From: Muriicola jejuensis
Lineage (GTDB): Bacteria; Bacteroidota; Bacteroidia; Flavobacteriales; Flavobacteriaceae
Direction: 5' to 3'
Length of the DNA stretch: 64,000 bases
Assembly: GCF_010671595.1 (NCBI RefSeq)
Contig: NZ_JAABOP010000003.1
Coordinates: forward strand, 124,001 to 188,000
Part shown: one piece after another, positions 28,190-36,983 of the stretch
Layout: each line of letters opens with the position of its first letter
Position numbering within the stretch: the first letter of the stretch is position 1
Translations under genes and position numbers: made by a program
The notes under the pieces: model-generated
Seen by the model: only the letters and a program-made list of their open reading frames with translations
What the model was told of the DNA's origin: nothing
The model's database searches: none

Positions 28190-29230
28190 ATGGAAAAAAA
28201 GATTCACGCCTGTAATTCCATCCTAGATCTTATTGGAAACACTCCTCTGGTAAAACTCAACCATATCACCCGAGAACTGGAAGGGGATTTCTATGCAAAA
28301 ATGGAATTCTTTAATCCCGGTCACTCCGCCAAGGATCGTATCGCTGCCTTTATCATAGAGGAAGCGGAACGCAAGGGTATTTTAAAGGAAGGAAGTACTA
28401 TCATAGAGACCACTTCAGGGAATACCGGTTTTAGCCTTGCCATGGTCGCCATCGTAAAAGGGTATAAATGTATCCTGGCGGTGAGTTCCAAATCATCACA
28501 GGATAAGATAGATATGCTTCGTTGCATGGGAGCACAGGTGTATGTTTGCCCGGCTCACGTAAGTGCCGATGATCCCAGGTCTTATTACGAAGTGGCCAAA
28601 AGGCTGCACCAAGAAACCGAGAATTCGATCTACATCAATCAGTACTTTAACGAACTGAATATTGAAGCCCATTACCGAACTACAGGCCCTGAGATCTGGG
28701 AACAGACCAGTGGTCAGATCACTCATTTTGTAGCGTGCAGCGGAACTGGGGGAACTATTTCAGGAACCGCTCGCTATCTGAAAGAAATGAACCCGAAGAT
28801 ACGGGTGATCGGAGTAGATGCCTATGGGTCCGTTCTGAAAAAATACCACGAAACCGGCAAGGTAGACAAGAATGAGATCTACCCCTACAGAATTGAAGGA
28901 TTAGGAAAGAACCTTATCCCGGAGGCCACCGATTTCGAAATCATTGACACCTTTATCAAGGTAACTGACAGGGATAGCGCCCACACGGCACGTGAGATCG
29001 CCAAAAAAGAAGGGATCTTTGCCGGATACACCTCAGGAGCCGTCATGCAAGCCGTAAAACAGCTCAGCGACCTCGGGGAGTTCGATAGTGAAAGTAAAGT
29101 GGTGGTGGTTTTCCCGGATCACGGATCCCGTTATATGAGCAAGGTGTACAGTGACAAATGGATGGAAGCTCAGGGATTTATGGAAGGAGTGAAGGAACAG
29201 GAACAAAAGAAGGTAGAGGTTATAAAATAG
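28190..29230 (+). CDS. Cysteine-synthase-fold PLP enzyme, possible cysteate synthase
   Basis: A 346-residue fold-type II PLP enzyme with the cysteine synthase/cystathionine beta-synthase plan: the PLP lysine K48 in [11 protein letters not shown], the substrate loop TSGNTG (75-80) and the phosphate-binding GTGGT (185-189). The closest general annotation is cysteine synthase or cystathionine beta-synthase. However, the next gene in the same direction, 120 bases downstream after a terminator, is an alpha-oxoamine synthase of the type that condenses cysteate with a fatty acyl group. In bacteria making capnine-type sulfonolipids a PLP enzyme of this fold makes cysteate from O-phosphoserine and sulfite. 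I infer that role as likely here but cannot prove it from motifs. Confidence 0.8.
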   Translation: MEKKIHACNSILDLIGNTPLVKLNHITRELEGDFYAKMEFFNPGHSAKDRIAAFIIEEAERKGILKEGSTIIETTSGNTGFSLAMVAIVKGYKCILAVSSKSSQDKIDMLRCMGAQVYVCPAHVSADDPRSYYEVAKRLHQETENSIYINQYFNELNIEAHYRTTGPEIWEQTSGQITHFVACSGTGGTISGTARYLKEMNPKIRVIGVDAYGSVLKKYHETGKVDKNEIYPYRIEGLGKNLIPEATDFEIIDTFIKVTDRDSAHTAREIAKKEGIFAGYTSGAVMQAVKQLSDLGEFDSESKVVVVFPDHGSRYMSKVYSDKWMEAQGFMEGVKEQEQKKVEVIK

Positions 29231-29250
29231 ATCACAGGAATAGATTTTGA

Positions 29251-29283
29251 AAGGCAGCGGAACCCATTCCGCTGCCTTTTTTG
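29251..29283 (+). terminator. Rho-independent terminator after the cysteine-synthase-fold gene
   Basis: A 12-bp stem (AAGGCAGCGGAA / TTCCGCTGCCTT) with loop CCCA, then a run of T. Confidence 0.9.
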
Positions 29284-29322
29284 TTCCCATAAATAAAGTT
29301 ATGAATCGTGGTCAAAAATCCA

Positions 29323-29330
29323 TAGTTTTG
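29323..29330 (+). promoter_or_regulatory. -7 box for the alpha-oxoamine synthase gene
   Basis: TAGTTTTG matches TAnnTTTG exactly, 21 bases before the ATG at 29351. It lies between the preceding terminator and the gene, so this gene has its own transcript. Confidence 0.45.
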
Positions 29331-29350
29331 CAGAAACCAAACAGGGTTAG

Positions 29351-30610
29351 ATGAGAGATTTATTTGACAGGATTTTAGAGAATAAGGGCCCTCTGGGACG
29401 ATGGGCCTCACAGGCTGAAGGGTATTTCGTTTTTCCAAAATTAGAAGGTCCGATTTCTAACCGGATGAAATTTCAGGGCAAGGAGGTCATTACCTGGAGC
29501 ATTAATGATTACCTGGGGCTGGCCAACCTGCCGGAGATTAAAAAAGTGGACGGCGAGGCCGCCCTTGAATACGGCGCCGCCTATCCTATGGGGGCCCGGA
29601 TGATGAGCGGGCATACCGTTCATCACGAACAACTCGAAAAAGAGTTGGCTTCATTCGTTAAAAAGGAGGCAGCCTACCTGCTTAATTTCGGGTATCAGGG
29701 GATCATGTCTGCCATAGATGCCCTTGTGTCTAAGGACGATATCATCGTCTATGACGTGGATTCCCATGCCTGTATCATAGACGGGGTCAGGTTGCATATG
29801 GGTAAGCGGTTTACCTTTAAGCACAATGATATTGAAAGCCTTGAAAAGAACCTGGAAAGGGCCACCAAGATGGCAGAACAGACTGGGGGCGGTATCCTCG
29901 TGATCTCCGAAGGTGTTTTCGGAATGAGGGGAGAACAGGGCAAGCTCAAGGAAATAGCCGCACTCAAGAAGAAATTCAAATTCAGGCTGCTGGTAGACGA
30001 TGCCCACGGTTTCGGGACACTTGGAAAGACCGGTGCCGGAGCAGGAGAGGAGCAGGGAATTCAGGATGATATAGACGTGTATTTCGCCACTTTTGCCAAG
30101 TCCCTTGCCGGGATTGGGGCATTCCTCGCGGCTGATCAGGAGATCATCGATTACCTGAAATACAACCTCAGGTCGCAGATGTTCGCCAAGTCCCTCCCGA
30201 TGATCTATGTAAAAGGAGCCCTTAAAAGGCTCGAGATGCTCAGGACCATGCCCGAATTAAAGGCCAAGCTCTGGGAGAATGTTACGGCTTTGCAGGAAGG
30301 TCTTAAGGAAAGAGGCTTTGATATAGGGACCACGTCCAGCTGTGTTACACCGGTATACCTGAACGGAAGTATCCCTGAGGCCATGGCCCTTGTAAAGGAC
30401 TTGCGGGAGAATTACGGTATCTTCTGTTCTATTGTGGTCTATCCGGTTATTCCTAAAGGTTTGATCCTGCTAAGGATGATCCCTACGGCTACGCATACCA
30501 TGGAAGACATTTCCATCACTCTCGACGCTTTCTCATCGATACGTGAAAGACTGGAAAATGGCACTTACAAACGATTGTCAGCTGCCGTTGCCGCCGCCAT
30601 GGGTGAATAA
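29351..30610 (+). CDS. Alpha-oxoamine synthase (serine palmitoyltransferase/KBL type), probable cysteate acyltransferase
   Basis: A 419-residue fold-type I PLP enzyme of the family that joins an amino acid to an acyl thioester with loss of CO2. Seen: the PLP-stacking H139 (DVDSHACI), the cofactor-binding DDAHG (D216, H219) and the Schiff-base lysine K250 (FATFAKSLAG). The N-terminal layout and the conserved C-terminal YPVIPKGLILLRM resemble the flavobacterial protein reported to condense cysteate with a fatty acyl group in capnine synthesis. General databases would call it glycine C-acetyltransferase or 8-amino-7-oxononanoate synthase. Its neighbour, a cysteine-synthase-fold enzyme, supports the sulfonolipid reading over a biotin or threonine role. 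Confidence 0.85.
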   Translation: MRDLFDRILENKGPLGRWASQAEGYFVFPKLEGPISNRMKFQGKEVITWSINDYLGLANLPEIKKVDGEAALEYGAAYPMGARMMSGHTVHHEQLEKELASFVKKEAAYLLNFGYQGIMSAIDALVSKDDIIVYDVDSHACIIDGVRLHMGKRFTFKHNDIESLEKNLERATKMAEQTGGGILVISEGVFGMRGEQGKLKEIAALKKKFKFRLLVDDAHGFGTLGKTGAGAGEEQGIQDDIDVYFATFAKSLAGIGAFLAADQEIIDYLKYNLRSQMFAKSLPMIYVKGALKRLEMLRTMPELKAKLWENVTALQEGLKERGFDIGTTSSCVTPVYLNGSIPEAMALVKDLRENYGIFCSIVVYPVIPKGLILLRMIPTATHTMEDISITLDAFSSIRERLENGTYKRLSAAVAAAMGE

Positions 30611-30638
30611 GTCGGAAAAAATACCGCGTAAATAATAA

Positions 30639-31757
30639 TTAAAGGGCCTTTTTATAGGTCCTTCTTTTTTTATAGACCTCAGGGCTGAAATGTTTCCAGA
30701 TCTGTTTGATCGCGAAATTGTCTTCCAGCTCAGGTGTTCGGTAACAGGTCTCGATCTGCTTTTCCTCAAAGGTCTCGTGATACTCATTGAAAATGACGGA
30801 GGTAACCCCTTTGTTCTGATATTCCGGATGTATACCAATAAGGTAAAAAATGACATCCTTGTTGTGCTTTTTTGCCTGAAGGAGATGGTACCATCCAAAT
30901 GGGAAGAGCTTGCCCCGGGCTTTTTGCAAGGCTTCGGAAAAAGAAGGCATCACGATGGCAAAGGCGATGATCCTGTCCGAAGAATCCAGGATGAATTTGA
31001 TGTATTCCGGATTGATGAAAGCGATGTACTTTTTCTTGAAATATTCTTTTTGAACGGGCGTAATTGGAACGAATGAGGCCAGTTTGGCGTAACTGTCGTT
31101 AAACAGGTCGAACATCTGGTCTACCCAGGGCATGAGCTCAGAAGTCTTCTTGAAATTCATTTCCCGCAGGCCATACCTCTTTTTGATTAGTAGTTGTACC
31201 CTCTCAAAAAGCGAAGGGTCTACGTTGCTTCTCGGAAACTTATTCTCTTCATACCCTTTTTCCTTTACAAAACCCAGCCTCTCATAATGCGCCTGGTAAT
31301 AGGGGTAATTGTACCAGGTGATCATGGTACCGATATGATCGAACCCCTCTACGAGGACCCCCACCTTATCCATGTTGGAGAATCCCACAGGTCCCTCCAT
31401 ATATTCCATCCTATGCTCTCTTCCCAATTCCGCTACTTTCTCCAATAAGGCTTCTGAAACAGCTGTATCGTCTATGAAATCGAACCAGCCAAAGCGCATT
31501 TTCCTCAATTTTTGCTCATTGACTTCGATCCAGTTGATCATGGCGACGACCCTTCCTACGATCTTTCCATCTTTATAGGCCAGGTAAAACCAGGCATCAG
31601 CGTGTTCAAAAACCGGATTCTTCTTTGGATCGAAGGTCTCCATTTCGTCCTTAATCAACGGGGGTACCCAATAAGGGGAGTCCTTGTAAAGGGAAAAGGG
31701 AAAAGTGACAAATTTCTTCAGATCAGACTTATTGACGGCCTGTTCAACATGTATCAT
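30639..31757 (-). CDS. GNAT-like acyltransferase, possible N-acyltransferase of sphingolipid or sulfonolipid synthesis
   Basis: A 372-residue protein with an N-terminal region of the type KKFVTFPFSLYKDSPYWVPP, the GRVVAMINW strand, the EGPVGFSNMDKVGVLVEGF segment and a C-terminal GNAT acetyl-CoA fold (LIGIHPEYQNKGVTSVIFNEYHE). From memory, the bacterial ceramide synthase of Caulobacter belongs to a similar large GNAT-like family; I have not been able to check this. If so, this enzyme could add the N-acyl chain to capnine or a sphingoid base made by the convergent alpha-oxoamine synthase. Many members are labelled only as GNAT family. Substrate remains inferred. Confidence 0.75.
   Translation of the reverse strand: MIHVEQAVNKSDLKKFVTFPFSLYKDSPYWVPPLIKDEMETFDPKKNPVFEHADAWFYLAYKDGKIVGRVVAMINWIEVNEQKLRKMRFGWFDFIDDTAVSEALLEKVAELGREHRMEYMEGPVGFSNMDKVGVLVEGFDHIGTMITWYNYPYYQAHYERLGFVKEKGYEENKFPRSNVDPSLFERVQLLIKKRYGLREMNFKKTSELMPWVDQMFDLFNDSYAKLASFVPITPVQKEYFKKKYIAFINPEYIKFILDSSDRIIAFAIVMPSFSEALQKARGKLFPFGWYHLLQAKKHNKDVIFYLIGIHPEYQNKGVTSVIFNEYHETFEEKQIETCYRTPELEDNFAIKQIWKHFSPEVYKKRRTYKKAL
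30642..30670 (+). terminator. Possible terminator inside the convergent gene's 3' end
   Basis: AAGGGCC and GGTCCTT can pair with one G-U, followed by CTTTTTT. It would end the alpha-oxoamine synthase transcript and lies within the last codons of the convergent acyltransferase gene. Confidence 0.4.
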
Positions 31758-31860
31758 ATACCCGGAATTACATGATCAATAATAGGAATAATTGGCCACA
31801 GAAAAAACCCCGAGAGTGATTAAGTTTAGGAGGATTTAGATTCAGGGGAAAGCGACAGCT

Positions 31861-32898
31861 TCAGTCTTTCTTCTTCTTTTTGGCCTTTCTCTGAAGTTTT
31901 CGCATTTTCTTTTTGGAGATACCCGGCAGGGCAGCGTCGGAATCGTCCTTGAACGCGTTTCTTTTGATGGAAGCCCCGTTCTGCCCCGCTTTCTGGTCGT
32001 CTATGGAGATGATCTCGTCCTGGTGAAAGTCGAACCGATACGAAAAGCCCAGAGAACCGAACATCCTGCTGGGGGTACTCTTAAAACTGGCCCCTACATT
32101 CAGGTCGGCCTGAAAGGATTTGCTGAACAAATGGGCTACCCCTGTCCGCAAGAGGATGTCTGAATACCGGTCGCTCTTGATCCCCTGGTTTTCTACAAAG
32201 ACACTCCATTTGGGATTCTTAAATGCATGAGAAAGGGAAACCAGATACTCCATTTCGGGGTAATCCGTTCCGATGCGGTCGTAGATCAGGTTGGAGATCA
32301 AAACCAGCCTGGCACCAAGGCTGCTCTGAGTTGCCACCATAGCTCTGGGCGCTACAATTGGGTCTTCTGGATAGAAGGGATTGTCACCGAGGTTAAAAGT
32401 AGCCCCTGCATACACGGAAACTGCAGGTACCAGGTCCCTGAGCTGGAACTTGTTATTGGCCCTCCAGCTGTAAAGGTTGGGTTTGGACCTTTCCGGATTT
32501 TTAAAGGGATCGTAGAGCAGATACTTCACCCCAAGGCGGTTCCTCGAAAAATCGCTCCTCTTTTCATTCAGGTCAAAAGCGGTAAAGGTGATATCCTGTT
32601 GTACATAGGTCCCTTCATAGGTGACCTCCAGCATTTCCTTGAAAAAACCATATCGCAGGACCAGTTCTGCACCCATGATGGTAGATTCCTGAGAAAGGTC
32701 GGAATGATCCCTTTGTTCATAGAGGAATCCCGACTCAATCTGAAATACACCTTTGCCTACTGCATAGGCACTTACAGAAAGCCCCGGACGGTTAGAGTTG
32801 ATCACTTCTGTATACTGGGAAAAGCCTAAAACAGGTAAGGCCAAACTCAGGAAAATAAGAGAGCGGAGTAGGGGGTTGGTTCTTCTGGCGGCATCCAT
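31861..32898 (-). CDS. Outer-membrane beta-barrel protein (transporter-like) with Lys-rich tail
   Basis: A 345-residue exported protein. After a signal peptide (ending near VLGFSQ) come alternating strands typical of a small beta-barrel (about 25-285), of the type often annotated as a putative phenol-degradation-pathway transporter. The last 60 residues are charged and end in a dense run of Lys/Arg (KKKMRKLQRKAKKKKKD). No ligand can be named. It is divergent from the DUF4834 operon and probably monocistronic. Confidence 0.72.
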   Translation of the reverse strand: MDAARRTNPLLRSLIFLSLALPVLGFSQYTEVINSNRPGLSVSAYAVGKGVFQIESGFLYEQRDHSDLSQESTIMGAELVLRYGFFKEMLEVTYEGTYVQQDITFTAFDLNEKRSDFSRNRLGVKYLLYDPFKNPERSKPNLYSWRANNKFQLRDLVPAVSVYAGATFNLGDNPFYPEDPIVAPRAMVATQSSLGARLVLISNLIYDRIGTDYPEMEYLVSLSHAFKNPKWSVFVENQGIKSDRYSDILLRTGVAHLFSKSFQADLNVGASFKSTPSRMFGSLGFSYRFDFHQDEIISIDDQKAGQNGASIKRNAFKDDSDAALPGISKKKMRKLQRKAKKKKKD

Positions 32899-32957
32899 CG
32901 GGTGCTATTTTATCAAAGATTTATGACATTTGTACTGCTATTACAACGCTGGAATTG

Positions 32958-32965
32958 TACTTTTG
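32958..32965 (+). promoter_or_regulatory. -7 box for the DUF4834-YfhO-glycosyltransferase-flippase operon
   Basis: TACTTTTG matches TAnnTTTG exactly, 21 bases before the ATG at 32986; a TTTG lies 25 bases upstream, a little farther than usual. Confidence 0.5.
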
Positions 32966-32985
32966 ATATAATTACAATTTAAATT

Positions 32986-33249
32986 ATGGGTTTTTTAAAG
33001 ACACTGCTGATCATCCTCGGGGTCTATTTCCTTTTGCGTATTTTGGGGAGATTATTCGCCCCCTGGCTCTTCAGATACGCAGTGAAAAAGACGGGAGAAC
33101 AATTCAGACATGCATATGAACAAGCCCGTGAGAATGGAGAGGCCCGCTTTACTGGGTCGGATGGGGAGATCAGAGGTCCTGAAAAAAAACAAAAACCAAA
33201 TTCCCCGGATAAGGTGGGGGAGTATATAGATTTTGAGGAAATAGACTAA
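32986..33249 (+). CDS. DUF4834 family small membrane protein
   Basis: An 87-residue protein with one N-terminal membrane helix (about 4-20), a basic-aromatic stretch and an acidic tail ending in EYIDFEEID. I recognise it as DUF4834, a small family common in flavobacteria and of unknown function. It is the first gene of a four-gene operon for surface polysaccharide handling, 18 bases before the YfhO-like gene. Confidence 0.78.
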   Translation: MGFLKTLLIILGVYFLLRILGRLFAPWLFRYAVKKTGEQFRHAYEQARENGEARFTGSDGEIRGPEKKQKPNSPDKVGEYIDFEEID

Positions 33250-33267
33250 ACAAGCACTTCATTTTCT

Positions 33268-35706
33268 ATGAGGGGAATCTCCAAAGCTTTTTTCACCCAT
33301 TTTTTTACGCTCACTTTTTTCGTGGTTGTTGCCCTTGCTTACTTCCATCCGGTTCTACAGGGAAAGGTAATACTCCAGTCAGATATCATCCAGTATACCG
33401 GGATGGCCAAAGAGCAAAACGACTTCCGGCAGGAGAACGAAGAAGAACCCTACTGGACCAACGCCGCTTTCGGTGGCATGCCTACCTTTCAGCTAGGTGC
33501 CAACTACCCTCATAATTACGTCAAAAAACTGGACAGGATACTTAGGTTCCTTCCAAGACCTGCTGATTATCTCTTCTTGTACTTCCTGGGTTTTTATATC
33601 CTTCTCTGCTGTATGAAGGTAGACTATCGACTGGCCGTACTGGGGGCCCTGGCCTTTGGTTTTTCAACCTATCTCATCATCATTCTGGGAGTGGGACACA
33701 ATGCGAAGGCCCACGCCATTGCTTACCTGCCCATGGTTCTGGGAGGCATCCTTCTCACTTTCAGGGGGAAGTATTTCTGGGGGTTCGTACTCACAGCCCT
33801 GGCCACGGCCCTGGAGATCAACGCCAACCACTACCAGATGACCTATTATTTCCTGCTTCTGGTGATGGTCCTCGGGCTGGTGATGCTCGTCGATGCGATC
33901 AGACAAAGGACCTACCTGCCTTTCCTTAAATCAATCGGCACCCTTATTTTAGCCGCCTTGATTGGGGTAGCCATCAACACCACGGCACTGCTGGCAACCA
34001 AGGAGTACGCCGACTGGAGTACCAGGGGTGTTTCTCAACTCACGGTAAACCCGGACGGTTCCCCCAAAGAGGCTACCAAAGGGTTAGATCGGGAATATAT
34101 AACAGAATACAGTTACGGCCTTTCGGAATCCCTGAACCTCTTCGTCCCGAGGTTATTCGGAGGCTCGAACAACGAGGATCTCGGAACGGGCTCCAAGGCC
34201 TATGCCTTTCTGGTAGAACAGGGAGTTCCCCGCACTCAGGCCCTTGAATTCGCAAGCGGACTCCCACTGTACTGGGGCTCTCAGCCCATAGTGGCAGGCC
34301 CGGCCTATATAGGATCCATCCTCGTCTTCCTCTTTATCCTTGGGCTTTTCCTGGTCAAAGGACGAAATAAATGGTGGTTGCTTGGAGGGGTGATCCTTTC
34401 GTTGATGCTGTCCTGGGGCAAAAACCTCGGGGTACTCACGGATTTTATGATCGATTATTTTCCATTGTACAACAAATTCCGCGCAGTCTCTTCCATACAG
34501 GTAGTCCTGGAATTATGCGTTCCCGTCCTGGGCGTGATGGGGCTTGCGGCTTTGCTCGGTACTCATAGGACGGATTCCGAGAAGATAAGGGCGCTGAAGC
34601 TCTCCTTTTTCATTACCGCCGGACTGGGTGTTGTCATTTTCCTGATCAAGGGGATGTTCGATTTCAATGGACTCAATGATGCCCTTTACCAGCGCTATTT
34701 CGGGGATGAAGTACTGGCCATGATCAAAAGAGACCGGGAAGCTGTATACATCAATGATACCCTCAGGTCTATGGTCTATGTGATCCTGGCAGCCGGGGTC
34801 CTTTGGTTCTATGTTAAAGGGAAATTGAAAAAAAATCTTTTCCTGCTTTTCATGGGCGTTCTTATCTGTTTTGACCTGGTTGGCGTAGCGCTGCGCTATG
34901 TGGATTCGGATGATTTTGTCTCCAGGCGCATTATGAACCAACCCTTCCAGCTGACGAATGTCGACAGACAGATTCAGGCCGATACTTCGGTATACCGCGT
35001 CTACGATACTGGAGAAGGACTGAACGGGGCAAGGACCTCCTATTTCCACAAGTCGATTGGCGGTTACCACGCGGCAAAACCGGCAGTGATACAGGACTTG
35101 TTCGACTATCATATCTACCGCAACAACCGCCAGGTACTCAATATGCTCAATGTCAAATACGTCATTCAGCAAAATGAAGAAGGACAAAAAGTAGCTTCTG
35201 TAAATCCGGAAGCTTTTGGCAATGCCTGGTTCGTGGAACTGCTGTTACCTGAGGAGTCTGCTGATGAGGAGATAATGGCCCTGGACAGCCTTGATCTGAA
35301 AAGCGAGGCCGTTTTCAACCGGTCTGATTTTCCCCTGATCAATCAATTTCGCTTTACAGTGGATTCCACCTCGTCAGTACGTCTTACGGAATACAAGCCC
35401 AACCGACTTACCTACAGGACCCGGAACGACCACGATGGACTCCTCGTATTTTCCGAGCTCTATTATCCCAAAGGCTGGGATGCCTATGTGGACGGTGAGA
35501 AAACATCCTATTTCCGCGTGAATTACGGTTTGAGGGCGATCAGGGTCCCTGCCGGCCAGCATAGCATCGTCTTTGCCTTTGAACCTGAGGTCATTGCCCA
35601 GGGCAGCAAGATCAGCCTGGCCGCATCCATCTTATTGGGCCTGGTATTGCTAGGCGGCGGATTGTTTGAGATTTTCAGGCGAAGGAGAAAGAATCAGCAG
35701 GAATGA
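33268..35706 (+). CDS. YfhO family polytopic membrane protein
   Basis: An 812-residue integral membrane protein with about a dozen hydrophobic segments in the first 570 residues and a C-terminal periplasmic/extracytoplasmic domain with the YfhO hallmark FSELYYPKGWDAYVDG (about 730-745), followed by a last membrane helix and a basic tail. YfhO-type proteins are GT-C-like membrane proteins that decorate cell-surface polymers with sugars; an acidic DSDIIQY-like motif is seen in the first loop (LQSDIIQYTGM). Its stop overlaps the next gene's start by four bases. Confidence 0.85.
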   Translation: MRGISKAFFTHFFTLTFFVVVALAYFHPVLQGKVILQSDIIQYTGMAKEQNDFRQENEEEPYWTNAAFGGMPTFQLGANYPHNYVKKLDRILRFLPRPADYLFLYFLGFYILLCCMKVDYRLAVLGALAFGFSTYLIIILGVGHNAKAHAIAYLPMVLGGILLTFRGKYFWGFVLTALATALEINANHYQMTYYFLLLVMVLGLVMLVDAIRQRTYLPFLKSIGTLILAALIGVAINTTALLATKEYADWSTRGVSQLTVNPDGSPKEATKGLDREYITEYSYGLSESLNLFVPRLFGGSNNEDLGTGSKAYAFLVEQGVPRTQALEFASGLPLYWGSQPIVAGPAYIGSILVFLFILGLFLVKGRNKWWLLGGVILSLMLSWGKNLGVLTDFMIDYFPLYNKFRAVSSIQVVLELCVPVLGVMGLAALLGTHRTDSEKIRALKLSFFITAGLGVVIFLIKGMFDFNGLNDALYQRYFGDEVLAMIKRDREAVYINDTLRSMVYVILAAGVLWFYVKGKLKKNLFLLFMGVLICFDLVGVALRYVDSDDFVSRRIMNQPFQLTNVDRQIQADTSVYRVYDTGEGLNGARTSYFHKSIGGYHAAKPAVIQDLFDYHIYRNNRQVLNMLNVKYVIQQNEEGQKVASVNPEAFGNAWFVELLLPEESADEEIMALDSLDLKSEAVFNRSDFPLINQFRFTVDSTSSVRLTEYKPNRLTYRTRNDHDGLLVFSELYYPKGWDAYVDGEKTSYFRVNYGLRAIRVPAGQHSIVFAFEPEVIAQGSKISLAASILLGLVLLGGGLFEIFRRRRKNQQE

Positions 35707-36983
35707 AAAAAGTGCTCATCGTCACGTATTATTGGCCTCCGGCGGGTGGGCCGGGAGTACAGCGATGGCTGAGTTTTGTCAAATACCTACCCGAGTATGG
35801 GATTCAACCCATCCTTTATATTCCTGATAACCCGCACTATCCCATAGTAGACCAAAGCCTTTCTGAGGAAGTTCCGGAGGGTCTTACCATATACCGGAGG
35901 CCGATATGGGAACCTTACGGATGGGCCTCCAGGCTTTCCAAGAAGAAAACGAACAGGATCAGTTCCGGGATTGTACCGACTGACAGTCCTTCACTGCTGG
36001 AGAAGATGCTTTTGTGGATCAGAGGAAACCTGTTTATCCCGGATGCTCGGAAATTCTGGGTTACCCCTTCTGTGAAATATCTAACAAAGATTCTGGAAAA
36101 GGAGGACATCGGTACCGTGATCACTACAGGGCCACCTCACAGCCTTCATCTTATCGGTCTTGGCCTGAAGGAAAAGAAAAACATAAGATGGATCGCCGAT
36201 TTCCGGGATCCCTGGACAAGCATAGGCTATCACAAATCCCTGAAGTTAACGAGGGCTTCTGCGAAAAAACACCTTCTTTTGGAAAAAAGGGTATTATCAG
36301 GGGCCGATCAGATCCTGACTACCAGTAATACCACTGCTGAGGAATTTAGAAAACTCACCAGTAAACCCATAAAAGTGATCACCAACGGGTTTGAGAAAAG
36401 AAATGAACTTTCTGTTGAAAAGGATCCCTACTTCAGCATTTCCCATATAGGTTCCCTTCTGTCAGAACGTAATCCAAGGGTACTATGGAAGGTGTTGTCT
36501 GAACTGGCAGGTGAGATTCCGGAATTCCGGAAAGCCCTTCGTATAAGGTTGACAGGCATCGTTAGCGATGAGGTCGTGGAAGCGATCAAGGGACAGGGTT
36601 TGGAGGAGGTCCTTGAAATCCTACCCTATCTTCCACACAATAAAGCCGTGATGATGCAGCAAAGTGCAAGCGTGCTGCTGCTGATCGAGATCAACTCGGA
36701 AGATACCAGGGGGATCATACCCGGGAAGCTCTTTGAATACATGGCCGCCGGAAGGCCTGTTTTAGCCATTGGGCCTGAAGGCTGGGAGGCAGGTACGCTG
36801 GTCAGAGAGACGGGCTCGGGCAGGGTGTTTACCTATGGAATGGAAGCAGAGCTGAAAAAGACTGTCTTGGATTGGTTTGGGGATTTCCAGAAGGGTAGAC
36901 TGGTCCTTTCCTCCCCGGACATAGAGCCATACAGCCGAAAGTCACTAACGAGGCAACTAACCGAGGAGGTCCTATGGGCGTAG
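35703..36983 (+). CDS. GT4-type glycosyltransferase
   Basis: A 426-residue cytoplasmic or membrane-associated glycosyltransferase of the GT-B fold. Seen: the N-terminal YYWPPAGGPGVQRW donor/acceptor loop, IADFRDPWT in the middle, and the C-terminal nucleotide-sugar site PGKLFEYMAAGRPVLAIG. It follows the YfhO-like gene with a 4-base ATGA overlap and itself overlaps the flippase gene by 10 bases, which points to co-translation. The sugar and acceptor are unknown; a surface polysaccharide is the likely product. Confidence 0.88.
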   Translation: MKKVLIVTYYWPPAGGPGVQRWLSFVKYLPEYGIQPILYIPDNPHYPIVDQSLSEEVPEGLTIYRRPIWEPYGWASRLSKKKTNRISSGIVPTDSPSLLEKMLLWIRGNLFIPDARKFWVTPSVKYLTKILEKEDIGTVITTGPPHSLHLIGLGLKEKKNIRWIADFRDPWTSIGYHKSLKLTRASAKKHLLLEKRVLSGADQILTTSNTTAEEFRKLTSKPIKVITNGFEKRNELSVEKDPYFSISHIGSLLSERNPRVLWKVLSELAGEIPEFRKALRIRLTGIVSDEVVEAIKGQGLEEVLEILPYLPHNKAVMMQQSASVLLLIEINSEDTRGIIPGKLFEYMAAGRPVLAIGPEGWEAGTLVRETGSGRVFTYGMEAELKKTVLDWFGDFQKGRLVLSSPDIEPYSRKSLTRQLTEEVLWA

